Origin: Cocleimonas flava
GTDB lineage: Bacteria; Pseudomonadota; Gammaproteobacteria; Thiotrichales; Thiotrichaceae
NCBI RefSeq assembly: GCF_004339015.1
Contig: NZ_SMFQ01000004.1
Span: forward strand, 248,001-312,000
Direction: 5' to 3'
Length of the DNA: 64,000 nucleotides
Part shown: one piece after another, positions 33,611 to 42,859 of the stretch
Numbering within the stretch: the stretch's first letter is position 1
How the letters are laid out: each line of letters starts with the position of its first letter
Notes under the pieces: model-generated
Database searches by the model: none
The model's input: the letters and a program-made list of their open reading frames with translations, nothing else
Told to the model about the DNA's origin: nothing
Position numbers and translations under genes: made by a program

Positions 33611-34585
33611 TTAAACAGATATCTCTGTTTTAAACGCAATTACCGCATCACCACCGATGCGTACTTTTACTGGTAAACCGTTTTCAGAATCGACAATGAC
33701 ATTGACGATACCCGGTCTTCCCATCGCTTCACCCTGAATGGCTCTGAAACTGACTTGATCATCACCATTCTGATCGACTTCCAGTATTTTGTGTTTGACC
33801 AGATAAGCCCCTAAAGGACCATTTGCATTACCCGTTACCGGATCTTCATTGATACCAATTGCAGGAGCAAACATTCGCCCATGACTAATAATAGAATCAT
33901 CTGTTTTATCATTCATAGCAGCATCATTCAGCGCAAACACAAAAAAACCATTTGAATTCACTGACTCACTGATTGAAGCTAACGCCGACATATTAGGAGT
34001 TAGTTCGTGTAATGTATCTTCGCTATTGATGCCGATCATTACTTTCGAATGGCCTGTTGATGACACCTGTATCGGGCAACGTTGATCTCGATCTGCTTCT
34101 GATATGCCCAAAGCGAGAAGAATATCATCATTAATTTGCTTACTAACTGTGGGTGAGATTTCAACCTCTCCCTGAGTCATCATAATACTGTAATCACCGT
34201 GGCTGTAATCACCGTGGTCCTCAGCAACAGAATAATTCTGGATTATTTCTACAGGCAGAATACCTATAGCCACTTTCTGTTTTAACACACACGAAGGTAA
34301 GTTGTTTTCCATCGCATACACATAATGCGCTGAAACAGTCGCATGCCCACAGATAGGGACTTCAGTCATCGGGGAAAAGAACCGCACCCAGATATCATGC
34401 TCTTCAGCATCACTGTTTACATCCGGAGATAAAATAAATGCGGTTTCCGAATTATTTAATTCACGCGCGATTGATTGCATTTGTTTATCACTCAAACCAT
34501 CGGCATTGGCGACAACACCGGCAGGGTTGCCTTCAAATTTTGTTCTGGTGAAAGCGTCAACTTGATAGATTCGGTATGTATTCAT
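33611..34585 (-). CDS. PhzF-family isomerase/epimerase
   Basis: A 324-residue member of the PhzF/YddE family (diaminopimelate-epimerase fold). The N-terminus YQVDAFTRTKFEGNPAGVV and catalytic Glu in ELNNSETAF are diagnostic. ICGHATVSAHYV and VTGNANGPLGAYL are the paired conserved loops. PhzF itself isomerises a phenazine precursor, but most members have unknown substrates and there is no phenazine cluster here. Monocistronic, with a repeat copy at its 3' end and the interrupted repeat upstream. Confidence 0.88.
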   Translation of the reverse strand: MNTYRIYQVDAFTRTKFEGNPAGVVANADGLSDKQMQSIARELNNSETAFILSPDVNSDAEEHDIWVRFFSPMTEVPICGHATVSAHYVYAMENNLPSCVLKQKVAIGILPVEIIQNYSVAEDHGDYSHGDYSIMMTQGEVEISPTVSKQINDDILLALGISEADRDQRCPIQVSSTGHSKVMIGINSEDTLHELTPNMSALASISESVNSNGFFVFALNDAAMNDKTDDSIISHGRMFAPAIGINEDPVTGNANGPLGAYLVKHKILEVDQNGDDQVSFRAIQGEAMGRPGIVNVIVDSENGLPVKVRIGGDAVIAFKTEISV

Positions 34586-34622
34586 GTTTTAAACCTTCTT
34601 ATTGTTAATGTCATGTGACAAA

Positions 34623-34750
34623 GTCACCCTCCTATTTACCATGCGATTGCCATTTCGTTTTTTGAAATGGACAACTCATGTATGCCAGAGTTTAAAGCTA
34701 GCTTGCCGATAGGCAATACTAGGTTTTACCGTGTATAGGGGCACTTTTTA
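34623..34750 (+). repeat. C-rich dispersed repeat, copy 9, split by about 97 bases
   Basis: GTCACCCTCCTATTTA (34623-34638) is the normal left part and TAGGGGCAC plus a T-tract (34736-34749) the normal right part; joined, they would match copy 2. The intervening 34639-34735 contains a hairpin (CCATTTC / GAAATGG) and inverted ATTGCC / GGCAAT segments, like a tiny inserted element. The T-tract overlaps the murB stop codon. Confidence 0.6.
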
Positions 34751-35761
34751 TTTGATTACCCGTGGTTCAGGCTCTAAGGTAATCCCAAACTTATCCTCAA
34801 CAGAAGCGATAATGTCCTCTGCAATCTGCCAAAGTTCTGTACCTGTCGCATTCCCATGATTCACCAGCACCAGCGCATGCTTATCAGAAACACCCGCATC
34901 ACCGACACGATGACCTTTCCAGCCACATTGATCAATCAACCAACCTGCTGAGGTTTTCACTTCATGATTGTGATTCTGAGGAAATCCGGGTAATTCTCCA
35001 TGCTCACTTTTGAGTGATTCAAACTCACTGACTTTCAGCACAGGGTTCTTAAAGAAACTTCCTGCGTTACCGATTTGTGCAGGATCGGGTAATTTACGTT
35101 GTCTTTCGGAAATGACTGCCTGGCTAATTACATCAGCAGTGAGCACTTCACCTTCGAGTGCTTCGCGTAAACCAGCGTAATTAATATGCCACTCCGGTTT
35201 TTTCGGCAAACGAAAAGTGACAGAGGTAATTAAAAGCTTATCCAAAGCCTGCGATTTAAAGAAACTCTCACGGTAACCGAATTTACAAAGCTCATTATCG
35301 AACTCGAGAATATCACCGTTATCAAGGTTTACCGCCTGTAATGAGTGCAAGGTATTAGATAATTCGACGCCGTAGGCGCCAATATTCTGGATTGGTGCGG
35401 CACCGACACAACCCGGTATCAAGGATAGATTTTCCAGCCCTGCAAAACCTTTATCTATTGTCCAGCGAACAAACTCGTGCCAGTTTTCACCACCAGCAGC
35501 TGAAACATAAACCGCTTCATCGTCTTCCTCGGCAATATCTTTACCTGATAAACAGACTTTCGCGATTAGCCCTTCAAAGTCATTTTTAAACAGTAAATTG
35601 CTGCCACCGCCCAATAATAAAGCAGGTAAATTATGCTTTGATCTCCACTCAAACAGTGCTTCGATATCCTGTAAATTTGTGATTTCACAGAGATATTTTG
35701 TATTAGCCGCGACTCCGAAAGTATTTAAGTCTTTTAAAGACACATTTTCATTAATTTTCAT
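34748..35761 (-). CDS. murB: UDP-N-acetylenolpyruvoylglucosamine reductase
   Basis: A 337-residue E. coli-type (class I) MurB. It has the FAD-binding PALLLGGGSNLLF, the GIPG-like LIPGCVGAAPIQNIGAYG, the catalytic Ser region (QIGNAGSFFKNP) and the C-terminal SAGWLIDQCGWKG. It reduces UDP-GlcNAc-enolpyruvate to UDP-MurNAc with NADPH in cytoplasmic peptidoglycan synthesis. Divergent from argG with a 75-base intergenic region. Confidence 0.96.
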   Translation of the reverse strand: MKINENVSLKDLNTFGVAANTKYLCEITNLQDIEALFEWRSKHNLPALLLGGGSNLLFKNDFEGLIAKVCLSGKDIAEEDDEAVYVSAAGGENWHEFVRWTIDKGFAGLENLSLIPGCVGAAPIQNIGAYGVELSNTLHSLQAVNLDNGDILEFDNELCKFGYRESFFKSQALDKLLITSVTFRLPKKPEWHINYAGLREALEGEVLTADVISQAVISERQRKLPDPAQIGNAGSFFKNPVLKVSEFESLKSEHGELPGFPQNHNHEVKTSAGWLIDQCGWKGHRVGDAGVSDKHALVLVNHGNATGTELWQIAEDIIASVEDKFGITLEPEPRVIK

Positions 35762-35795
35762 GACGTAGATTCTACTTTATTTCCAGTATTAGATG

Positions 35796-35801
35796 TATAA
35801 T
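35796..35801 (+). promoter_or_regulatory. Probable argG -10 element
   Basis: A perfect TATAAT 35 bases before the argG ATG. No good -35 hexamer is visible at 17 bases (TACTTT at 35773-35778), so an activator or another spacing may apply. Confidence 0.45.
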
Positions 35802-35836
35802 CTCGCGTCTTTATAGCGCCCAATATTGGATTAATT

Positions 35837-37084
35837 ATGTCTTCAAATACTACTGCCACAAACAAACAGAACATCAAAAAGGTCGTACTTGCCTATTCAG
35901 GTGGTTTAGATACTTCAATCATCATCAAATGGTTAGAAGAAAACTACGGCTGTGAAATCGTAACATTTACCGCTGATATCGGTCAGGGTGAAGAAGTAGA
36001 ACCCGCTCGCGAAAAAGCTAAAGCAGCAGGTGTTAAAGAAATTTATATTGAAGACTTACGCGAAGAATTTGTGCGTGATTTCGTATTCCCAATGTTCCGT
36101 GCGAATACTATTTATGAAGGTGAATACCTACTGGGTACATCGATTGCGCGTCCATTGATTTCAAAACGTTTAATTGAAATCGCCAACGAAACAGGTGCTG
36201 ATGCGATCTCTCACGGTGCTACCGGTAAAGGTAATGACCAGGTACGTTTCGAGTTAGGTGCTTATGCGCTAAAGCCGGGTGTTGCGATTATTGCGCCTTG
36301 GCGTGAATGGGATTTGAACTCACGTGAATCACTAATGAAGTATGCTGAAGAACACGGCATCGAAATCGATTACCAGAAACAAGGCAAAAAATCGCCCTAC
36401 TCAATGGATGCTAACCTACTTCATATCTCTTATGAAGGCGACATTCTTGAAGATCCATGGACTGAAGCAGAAGACGATATGTGGCGTTGGTCAGTTTCAC
36501 CAGAACAAGCACCTGATGAACCAACGTACATCGAAATCGAATACAAAAAAGGCGATCCTGTTGCACTAAACGGCGAAGCATTAAGCCCAGCAACAATGCT
36601 TGAAACACTCAACAAACTGGGTGGCGATAACGGCGTGGGTCGTTTAGACATCGTTGAGAATCGTTATGTAGGCATGAAATCACGTGGCTGTTACGAAACA
36701 CCGGGTGGAACCATCATGCTTAAAGGACATCGTAGCATGGAGTCTTTGACTCTGGATCGTGAAGTTGCACATCTTAAAGACAGCCTAATGCCTAAATACG
36801 CTGAGCTGATCTACAACGGTTACTGGTGGAGTCCTGAGCGTGAGATGATGCAGAAAATGATCGATGAATCTCAACAATACGTGAACGGTACAGTGCGATT
36901 GAAGCTTTATAAAGGCAGCGTGACCTGTGTTGGTCGTAAATCTGAAAATTCATTATTCGATGAAGCAATTGCTACATTCGAAGACGATGAAGGTTCTTAC
37001 AATCAAGCGGATGCAGAAGGCTTTATCAAATTGAATGCATTGCGTTTAAGAATTGCTTCGCAAAAAGGTCGTAAATTACTCTAA
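35837..37084 (+). CDS. argG: Argininosuccinate synthase
   Basis: A 415-residue enzyme with the PP-loop motif [24 protein letters not shown], and the conserved [15 protein letters not shown] and [11 protein letters not shown] blocks. It joins citrulline and aspartate using ATP in arginine synthesis. Preceded by GGA at a normal distance. slyX and rsmJ follow in the same direction but with gaps, so co-transcription is possible rather than certain. Confidence 0.97.
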   Translation: MSSNTTATNKQNIKKVVLAYSGGLDTSIIIKWLEENYGCEIVTFTADIGQGEEVEPAREKAKAAGVKEIYIEDLREEFVRDFVFPMFRANTIYEGEYLLGTSIARPLISKRLIEIANETGADAISHGATGKGNDQVRFELGAYALKPGVAIIAPWREWDLNSRESLMKYAEEHGIEIDYQKQGKKSPYSMDANLLHISYEGDILEDPWTEAEDDMWRWSVSPEQAPDEPTYIEIEYKKGDPVALNGEALSPATMLETLNKLGGDNGVGRLDIVENRYVGMKSRGCYETPGGTIMLKGHRSMESLTLDREVAHLKDSLMPKYAELIYNGYWWSPEREMMQKMIDESQQYVNGTVRLKLYKGSVTCVGRKSENSLFDEAIATFEDDEGSYNQADAEGFIKLNALRLRIASQKGRKLL

Positions 37085-37120
37085 TTTTATTAGTACATTA
37101 GTTCCTTCAGGTTAACTATT

Positions 37121-37327
37121 TTGGAAAAACGACTAGAAAATTTGGAAATGCTGTCGATGGATCAGGAAAACACGATTGAAACTCTCAATCGTGAAGTCCA
37201 CCGACAGCAGTTACAAATCAAAGCACTGGAACAACAAATAGAGATTTTGAAAACCCAGATCCAGTCAATCAACAAAGAAGATTTACTGGTTTCAGAGGAA
37301 GACGAAAACCCTCCTCCGCATTATTGA
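37121..37327 (+). CDS. slyX: SlyX family protein
   Basis: A 68-residue, mostly coiled-coil protein: LENLEMLSMDQENTIETLN, then a heptad helix and the C-terminal PPPHY that is characteristic of SlyX. The start is TTG, with CAGG about nine bases upstream. Function unknown; SlyX is a conserved cytoplasmic protein of gammaproteobacteria. Confidence 0.9.
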   Translation: MEKRLENLEMLSMDQENTIETLNREVHRQQLQIKALEQQIEILKTQIQSINKEDLLVSEEDENPPPHY

Positions 37328-37369
37328 TACAGTTCTATTCATCGACGTTTATACTCTTGAGCATTAACT

Positions 37370-38170
37370 ATGAATAAAACTATCATCGCTATCACCGCTG
37401 ATCGGGGCGTACCCAAGATCAAACTAGATAGGCTTTCGCAGCAGACCTCGATCCCTGTTCTGACAAAAAAAATCTCACCAGATTATCTACTTCACATCAG
37501 TACCGACCAGTTAGAACTGAGAAAGGTACCTGAAGTCACGAAGAAAAAGCCGGATAAAGCCCTTTCAATCTCCATCGACTTCGCGGCTGGTAAAACACAG
37601 CACAGACGTTTGCACGGTGGTGGCAAAGGTCAGGATATTGCGAAAGCGGTCGGCTTACAAAAAATTCAAAATCCCACGGTATTAGATTTAACTGCGGGTA
37701 TGGGCGGCGATGCTTTTGTTTTAGCTTCTCTTGGTGCCGATGTTACTATGCTGGAAAGAAATCCGGTGGTGCATGCCTTGTTGAAAGATGCATTAGAAAG
37801 AGCCGCACTGGTTATGGACAGCGAATTAGAAGAAATACTCGCTAGGCTTGCGTTAGTCAATCAAGGGGCAATGGATTATCTTGAATCACTTAATGAGTCT
37901 GAATTACCAGATGTCATTTATTTTGACCCGATGTTCCCTAGCCGCAATAAAACCGCACAAGTAAAAAAGGAAATGCAGTTTTTTCACGATATCGTCGGCG
38001 ATGATCAAGACAGCGAGTCAGTATTGATGCTCGCACTTTCTAAAGCCGAAAAACGTATTGTGGTTAAACGCCCAAGATTGGCCGAAAAACTCACGGAATC
38101 ACTAGAGCCTGCGTTTCAAATCACCGGCAAATCGACACGATACGATATCTACCTACCTAAAAAACAGTGA
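37370..38170 (+). CDS. rsmJ: 16S rRNA (guanine-1516-N2)-methyltransferase
   Basis: A 266-residue SAM-dependent methyltransferase with motif I LDLTAGMGGDAFVLASLGA, motif II VTMLERNP and catalytic DPMFPSR (DPPY-type). The DFAAGKTQHRRLHGGGKGQD block is typical of RsmJ (YhiQ). It methylates N2 of G1516 in helix 45 of 16S rRNA. Confidence 0.94.
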   Translation: MNKTIIAITADRGVPKIKLDRLSQQTSIPVLTKKISPDYLLHISTDQLELRKVPEVTKKKPDKALSISIDFAAGKTQHRRLHGGGKGQDIAKAVGLQKIQNPTVLDLTAGMGGDAFVLASLGADVTMLERNPVVHALLKDALERAALVMDSELEEILARLALVNQGAMDYLESLNESELPDVIYFDPMFPSRNKTAQVKKEMQFFHDIVGDDQDSESVLMLALSKAEKRIVVKRPRLAEKLTESLEPAFQITGKSTRYDIYLPKKQ

Positions 38171-38298
38171 GCCATTGATTATACAGCGTTTTAGATCAAT
38201 TTCAGGCTTTAAAAATGAAACACCATTTATCTAGATATTAAGCTGAGGCTTATATTGCATGTTATATAATCAGGCGAAACTATCATTATTAATTCGTC

Positions 38299-39555
38299 AT
38301 GAAAAAAACAAAAAATAAAACACTATTCTTTACCCTTACCTCCGCACTTCTACTAAACGTTGCAATATCAGCAAATACACAGGCAGAAACACCTGAATCT
38401 AAAAGTAATATGAGCGAAACGAATAAAGAAATAAGTCAGCTGTTAGCCGATGCGAGAAAGAATAATCTTTACCAACAATGTGGAAAAGAACCCTTACCTG
38501 TACAAAAAGAAGATTATAAAAAGAACTTTATGTCTTTGCGCGGTCTAACAGGTATCTATGTCAATATTGATGATATTATCAAAGGGGCAAAAACAAGAGA
38601 CATTATCCTGGCTGATAACTTAAAACAAACAGTCATCGATAAATTAAAAGCCGCTGGCATGACCTTACTGAACAAAGAAGAAATAAAACTTATTCAAGGT
38701 CAGCCCGAGCTTTCTGTATTTGCCTCTTACCCTAAGCATTTGTCTAAACCCAAAGAAGGCGAACCAGCAATGCAGTTTAATAGTGCTTGTTGTTTAGCCA
38801 GTACCTGGACGTCATTTCAACAAGGTGCCAAGGTCTTACGAGACCCAACAACCAGTTTCAGATTATCAACCTGGGGCGAAGGACATAGTACGTCGGATTG
38901 TTCGAATTTAACCGAGTGGTATCAAGGTACTGTTCTTAAAACGATTGAAAACTTTATAGAAACTAAAGTTAAAGCGGACACCGAATACGAAAAAGAAAAG
39001 AAATCAGCATCGCAGAAAAAGCCCGCTGATAAACCCGAAATAAAGGATAAAAACACACATGAGAAGAAAGATACGAAAACTAAAAATGATACGAGTAAAA
39101 AAGTTGATCAAACACATAGCACCCAAAAAGCTAGTACAAGCAACAAGTTAGCAGTAAAAAATAGCGAGAAATCTTCTTGTGATATTTTAACGCCAGAATT
39201 TTTAGAACTATTCGATTCTGATGAATCAGCAATCAATGTAAAGAAAATTGCGAGCCTGGATAAAGTCATCAAAGTCATTAAAAACTGTACCCGTTATAAC
39301 TTTATAATAGAGACGCATTCTGACGCGCGATCTGAAATTGAATATAACAAGAAGCTATCCATAGAACGCGCTGAAACCCTGAAAGATTATTTATACAAAC
39401 AGGGTGTTCATCAATCACGTTTTACCACTAAGGCATTTGGTGAAACCAAGCCCTTATTAAAAGGTAGCAGTGATTTAGTCCATATTACTAATAGAAGGGT
39501 TGTCGTTAAACCCATTCTTATCGATGAGCCTAATAATGATAAAAAGAGTAACTAG
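38299..39555 (+). CDS. Exported OmpA-like peptidoglycan-binding protein with Lys-rich linker
   Basis: A 418-residue protein with a cleavable signal peptide (hydrophobic core then ANTQAE). An uncharacterised N-terminal domain (about 40-220) contains four cysteines (YQQCG, CC, DCS). A Lys/Thr/Asp-rich low-complexity linker (about 230-290) leads to a C-terminal OmpA domain (about 300-410: ETHSDARSEIEYNKKLSIER, RRVVVKP). OmpA domains bind diaminopimelate in peptidoglycan. The N-terminal domain is not recognised. Probably periplasmic; the next gene is also exported. Confidence 0.78.
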   Translation: MKKTKNKTLFFTLTSALLLNVAISANTQAETPESKSNMSETNKEISQLLADARKNNLYQQCGKEPLPVQKEDYKKNFMSLRGLTGIYVNIDDIIKGAKTRDIILADNLKQTVIDKLKAAGMTLLNKEEIKLIQGQPELSVFASYPKHLSKPKEGEPAMQFNSACCLASTWTSFQQGAKVLRDPTTSFRLSTWGEGHSTSDCSNLTEWYQGTVLKTIENFIETKVKADTEYEKEKKSASQKKPADKPEIKDKNTHEKKDTKTKNDTSKKVDQTHSTQKASTSNKLAVKNSEKSSCDILTPEFLELFDSDESAINVKKIASLDKVIKVIKNCTRYNFIIETHSDARSEIEYNKKLSIERAETLKDYLYKQGVHQSRFTTKAFGETKPLLKGSSDLVHITNRRVVVKPILIDEPNNDKKSN

Positions 39556-39678
39556 TTTGCTTGATATCATTTTTAGGTTTCCGGATTAAAAAGGACAAAA
39601 CAAAAATCATAAAAGTTGAATATCATTATTAATGGTCTATGCTTGAAATACTGTTACTGCAAAATCAAAAGAGATGAT

Positions 39679-40218
39679 ATGAGCCACTATTCACTGTTAA
39701 AACAGACTTTCTGTATTATTCTACTCAGCATAATGGCTCACGCACCTGTATTTGCCGAAAACACAATTCTGGACTCTCTGTTTAAAGATTTAAAACACGC
39801 GTCCAGTGTGGAACAGGCACGTAAGCTTGAGCAGGTAATCTGGAAACAGTGGATGATGTCAGGTGACGATAAGGTTGATGAATTGATGCAAGATGCCTTG
39901 CAGAAACGTCGTTCTTACGATTTCAACGGTGCGATAGAAGTATTGAATCAAGTCATCAAAATGAAACCTGATTATGCAGAAGGCTGGAATCAACGAGCTA
40001 CTGTGTATTTCCATCAGGAAAAATACGAAAAATCATTGATAGATATTGCCAAGACGCTGGAACTCGAACCTCGTCATTTTGGTTCTCTCGCGGGTCGCGC
40101 GATCATTAGATTACGCCAGAACAAACTTTCACTAGCGATGCAGAATATTATTCATGCGTTGCAGTTTAATCCCTACCTTAAAGAAAAAGACTTCTTTCCT
40201 AATCTGACACTCACTTAA
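39679..40218 (+). CDS. Exported TPR-repeat protein
   Basis: The ATG at 39679 (AGAG close upstream) begins a clear signal peptide (MSHYSLLKQTFCIILLSIMA, then PVFAE). A longer frame from 39616 would put an odd Cys-rich stretch before it. The mature protein (about 150 residues) has three TPR units: SYDFNGAIEVLNQVIKMKPD, then AEGWNQRATVYFHQEKYEKS, then GSLAGRAIIRLRQNKLSLA. Function is probably protein-protein binding in the periplasm. A short GCTAG/CTAGC hairpin follows the stop codon. Confidence 0.8.
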   Translation: MSHYSLLKQTFCIILLSIMAHAPVFAENTILDSLFKDLKHASSVEQARKLEQVIWKQWMMSGDDKVDELMQDALQKRRSYDFNGAIEVLNQVIKMKPDYAEGWNQRATVYFHQEKYEKSLIDIAKTLELEPRHFGSLAGRAIIRLRQNKLSLAMQNIIHALQFNPYLKEKDFFPNLTLT

Positions 40219-40329
40219 TGCTAGCAATACTAGCTAGTAATTTATCTTTTTATAGGTAGAGACAGCGCTTTTTCGATTCCGTAAAATGCACTTTGAAGCT
40301 TAAACAAGAAATCATTCAAAGGTAACGCA

Positions 40330-41241
40330 ATGAGTCACAACAGTGAACCGTCAAAAAAATGGGGGACATTAGAAAAACAACAATGGCTTTCCGAACAAAA
40401 GATCCAACGTTCTTATCAGGACTCCGTTGTTGCAAAAATTCAGCAACTCAACAATGATTTCGATATCCATCAATACGGAACTTTAGAATATCAAATTGGC
40501 AATTACCCCTTATTTGCCGTCCACTCCAAATCCCGTGACAAAAATAAACCCAATATAATGATAACGGGTGGTGTGCATGGCTATGAAACCAGCGGTGTAC
40601 AAGGTGCAATACGATTTTTAGAGAAAAAGGCTTTAGACTACACCGAATATTTTAACTTTGTTGTTGCACCCTGCATCAGCCCCTGGGGTTATGAAACGAT
40701 TAACCGCTGGAACCCTGAAACCGACGACCCTAACCGATCCTTTTCTTTACCAAGCCCTGCGCAAGAAGCAGCTAACATCATGGCTTATGTCGAATCATTA
40801 GACATAACATTTCTCGCACATTTAGATTTACATGAAACAACGGATACCGATAACTCAGTGTTCAGACCTGCATTAGCCGCAAGAGATGCTATTACAATGG
40901 ACAACTGGGACATACCCGATGGATTTTATCTGGTGGGCGATACAGAAAACCCGGTACCCGAATTCCAGAAAGCGATTATTCAGAGCGTAGAGAAAGTCAC
41001 GCATATTGCTCCCGGCGATGAAAAAGGTGAAATGATTGGAGATAAGGTAGAACAACACGGTGTGATTAATTATCAAACACGAAAGCTCGGCTTGTGCGCG
41101 GGCTTTAGTGGCACTCAATATTCATCGACGACTGAAGTGTATCCTGACAGCCCTAAAGTTGATGATGAAAACTGTATTCAGGCACAAGTTGCAGCAGTTG
41201 TAGGTGCTTTGGATTTCCTCATCAAAACTGATACCGTTTAA
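40330..41241 (+). CDS. M14-family zinc carboxypeptidase-like protein
   Basis: A 303-residue protein with the M14 zinc motif HGYE (in TGGVHGYETSG) and the third ligand His in HLDLHETTDTD; the probable catalytic Glu is in STTEVYPDSP. No signal peptide, so cytoplasmic. Members of this bacterial subfamily include succinylglutamate desuccinylase-like and peptidoglycan-peptide carboxypeptidases. Substrate is unknown. GGTAACGCA precedes the ATG. Confidence 0.85.
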   Translation: MSHNSEPSKKWGTLEKQQWLSEQKIQRSYQDSVVAKIQQLNNDFDIHQYGTLEYQIGNYPLFAVHSKSRDKNKPNIMITGGVHGYETSGVQGAIRFLEKKALDYTEYFNFVVAPCISPWGYETINRWNPETDDPNRSFSLPSPAQEAANIMAYVESLDITFLAHLDLHETTDTDNSVFRPALAARDAITMDNWDIPDGFYLVGDTENPVPEFQKAIIQSVEKVTHIAPGDEKGEMIGDKVEQHGVINYQTRKLGLCAGFSGTQYSSTTEVYPDSPKVDDENCIQAQVAAVVGALDFLIKTDTV

Positions 41242-41252
41242 ATAAAAAAATT

Positions 41253-41281
41253 TACACCCCCCACCTTTGGGGGCTTTTTTT
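41253..41281 (+). repeat. C-rich dispersed repeat, copy 10 (terminator-like form)
   Basis: TACACCCCCCACCTTTGGGG is followed by GGC and a seven-base T-tract. CCCCCA and TGGGGG form a six-base stem, so this copy is a good Rho-independent terminator. It lies 12 bases after the M14 gene. Confidence 0.8.
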
Positions 41282-41422
41282 GAAGTTATTATTTCCAATA
41301 ACACTCACTCAGACACCGGCAAATGATTTTTTCAGATTGATATTTGTTAATTTCATTGAAATAAACTCTTGTTATGATCATTAATTAACTAACTAAAAAT
41401 CAATTAACTAATGAACAGGTGA

Positions 41423-42016
41423 ATGAGAATCATGAAAAAAACTATCATTATCGCAAGCTTGAGTATGATTTTCTCAGCTCAGGTTTTCGCCCAGACTGAT
41501 ACGGCAAAAGCTGAAAAACAAGCGGCAGTCAAAGAGGCTAAAAAGATCACTCAGGCGTTTGCGAGTGAGCTTAAAAAAGAATTGGTAACAGCCATGAAAT
41601 CCGGTGGCCCTATCAATGCATTAGGCGTGTGTAACACCAAAGCAATGCCTATTACCAAACAAGCTGCAATTGATCACAAGGCATTAGTCACACGTGTCAG
41701 CCTTAACAACCGCAACCCTGAAAACATCCCCAATGCCTGGCAGAAACTTGTGCTTGAAGACTTCGATGCACGTGCAGCAAAAGGCGAAGACGTGATGAAA
41801 ATGGGCTATAGCAAAATTATTGAAGAAGATGGTAAAAAGTCGCTGCGTTTTATGAAAGCATTGCCAACGGGTGAAACATGCCTGCTGTGTCATGGCAGTA
41901 AAATTGGTGCTGATGTTCAGTCTAAAATAAACGAACTGTATCCTGATGATAAAGCTGTGGGGTATGAAAAAGGACAAGTTCGCGGAGCAATTGTCGTTAT
42001 TAAAGACTTAAACTAA
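41423..42016 (+). CDS. Periplasmic DUF3365 (Tll0287-like) c-type heme protein
   Basis: A 197-residue protein with a signal peptide (IIIASLSMIFSAQVFA-Q) and a DUF3365 domain. It has the conserved GPINALGVCNTKAMPIT early block and a CLLCHG heme c-attachment motif (CxxCH) near residue 155. Related sensor or cytochrome domains bind heme in the periplasm. The start could be ATG at 41423 or 41432. It probably acts in electron transfer or redox sensing; the partner is not evident. Confidence 0.82.
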   Translation: MRIMKKTIIIASLSMIFSAQVFAQTDTAKAEKQAAVKEAKKITQAFASELKKELVTAMKSGGPINALGVCNTKAMPITKQAAIDHKALVTRVSLNNRNPENIPNAWQKLVLEDFDARAAKGEDVMKMGYSKIIEEDGKKSLRFMKALPTGETCLLCHGSKIGADVQSKINELYPDDKAVGYEKGQVRGAIVVIKDLN

Positions 42017-42054
42017 ATAACAATTTGTAACCATTCAGTTGCGTCATTTTTAAT

Positions 42055-42115
42055 AGCCACCTCCCCACTTACAGGCACTTTTTTTAATAAAGTGCCTGTA
42101 AGTGGGGAGGTGGCT
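42055..42115. repeat. C-rich dispersed repeat, copy 11: perfect inverted pair
   Basis: Perfect 27-base arms (42055-42081 and 42089-42115) beginning AGCCACCTCCCCACTTACAG and closed by a seven-base AT loop. It lies between two convergent genes, where it can terminate in both directions. It shows the full form from which the single-arm copies may derive. Confidence 0.92.
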
Positions 42116-42164
42116 TAAATATACATAACTGATTCAAAGCCCAGATTCAGCTCGTAAAACAAGA

Positions 42165-42728
42165 CTAAATTAACCTTTCTCGCTCGATAAGCAGATTATT
42201 TGCACCATCCGTAATCTGAAGATCACCGTCTTGTAACACACAATTTAACGACATTCTTTTATTGTTGAGTTTTTCCAATTCATTGGCATTTACCGAATAC
42301 ACTTCGAGATTTTTAAACCGATTCAATCTGTCTTTATTCTTCATCCACCAATCACTCGTACGGTTTTGATTATAAGAATAGACGATAACTCGTTTGGAAA
42401 GTTTGCAGGCTTTTTTGATCCGTTTAAAGTCTGGTTGACCTAAATCTATCCAGAGTTTGATTTGGTTATCCGCAGAGTGTTCGAGAAGTTCTGGCTGATC
42501 GTTATGCCATTTTTGATTTCTTACGGTGAGTTTGTCGTTAGCACTATAAATATAAGCGACAATGCGCATCATATTTTTTCGAATCGTTTCAGTTGATAGA
42601 TGTGCCAGGGTAAGCTGGTGTGACTGATAGTAATGGCGATCGATATCTGCAATGCTAAGCCTAGCTTTACAGACCGTTGTAACTGGTATCAGTGTAGAAA
42701 CTGTAGTGGTTGAAAACGTGCTGTTCAT
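42165..42728 (-). CDS. yaeQ: YaeQ family protein
   Basis: A 187-residue protein matching YaeQ. Recognised blocks are KARLSIADIDRHYYQSHQLT, ETIRKNMMRIVAYIY, LWIDLGQPDFKRIKKACKLS (the PD-(D/E)xK-like core) and the C-terminal LNCVLQDGDLQITDG. YaeQ has a nuclease-like fold but no proven activity. Its N-terminus is about 10 residues longer than E. coli YaeQ. Monocistronic. Confidence 0.88.
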   Translation of the reverse strand: MNSTFSTTTVSTLIPVTTVCKARLSIADIDRHYYQSHQLTLAHLSTETIRKNMMRIVAYIYSANDKLTVRNQKWHNDQPELLEHSADNQIKLWIDLGQPDFKRIKKACKLSKRVIVYSYNQNRTSDWWMKNKDRLNRFKNLEVYSVNANELEKLNNKRMSLNCVLQDGDLQITDGANNLLIERERLI

Positions 42729-42859
42729 ACATCCCCCTTTTATTATTTTTATTATTCGGGGGAATTTGTTGAACGATTCTATTATTACTTATCGAAGCTT
42801 GCTACAGGATGAACGGTACCATTCTTTTTAAAATTTCCTTATTCAGCAGTTTGCTGGTG

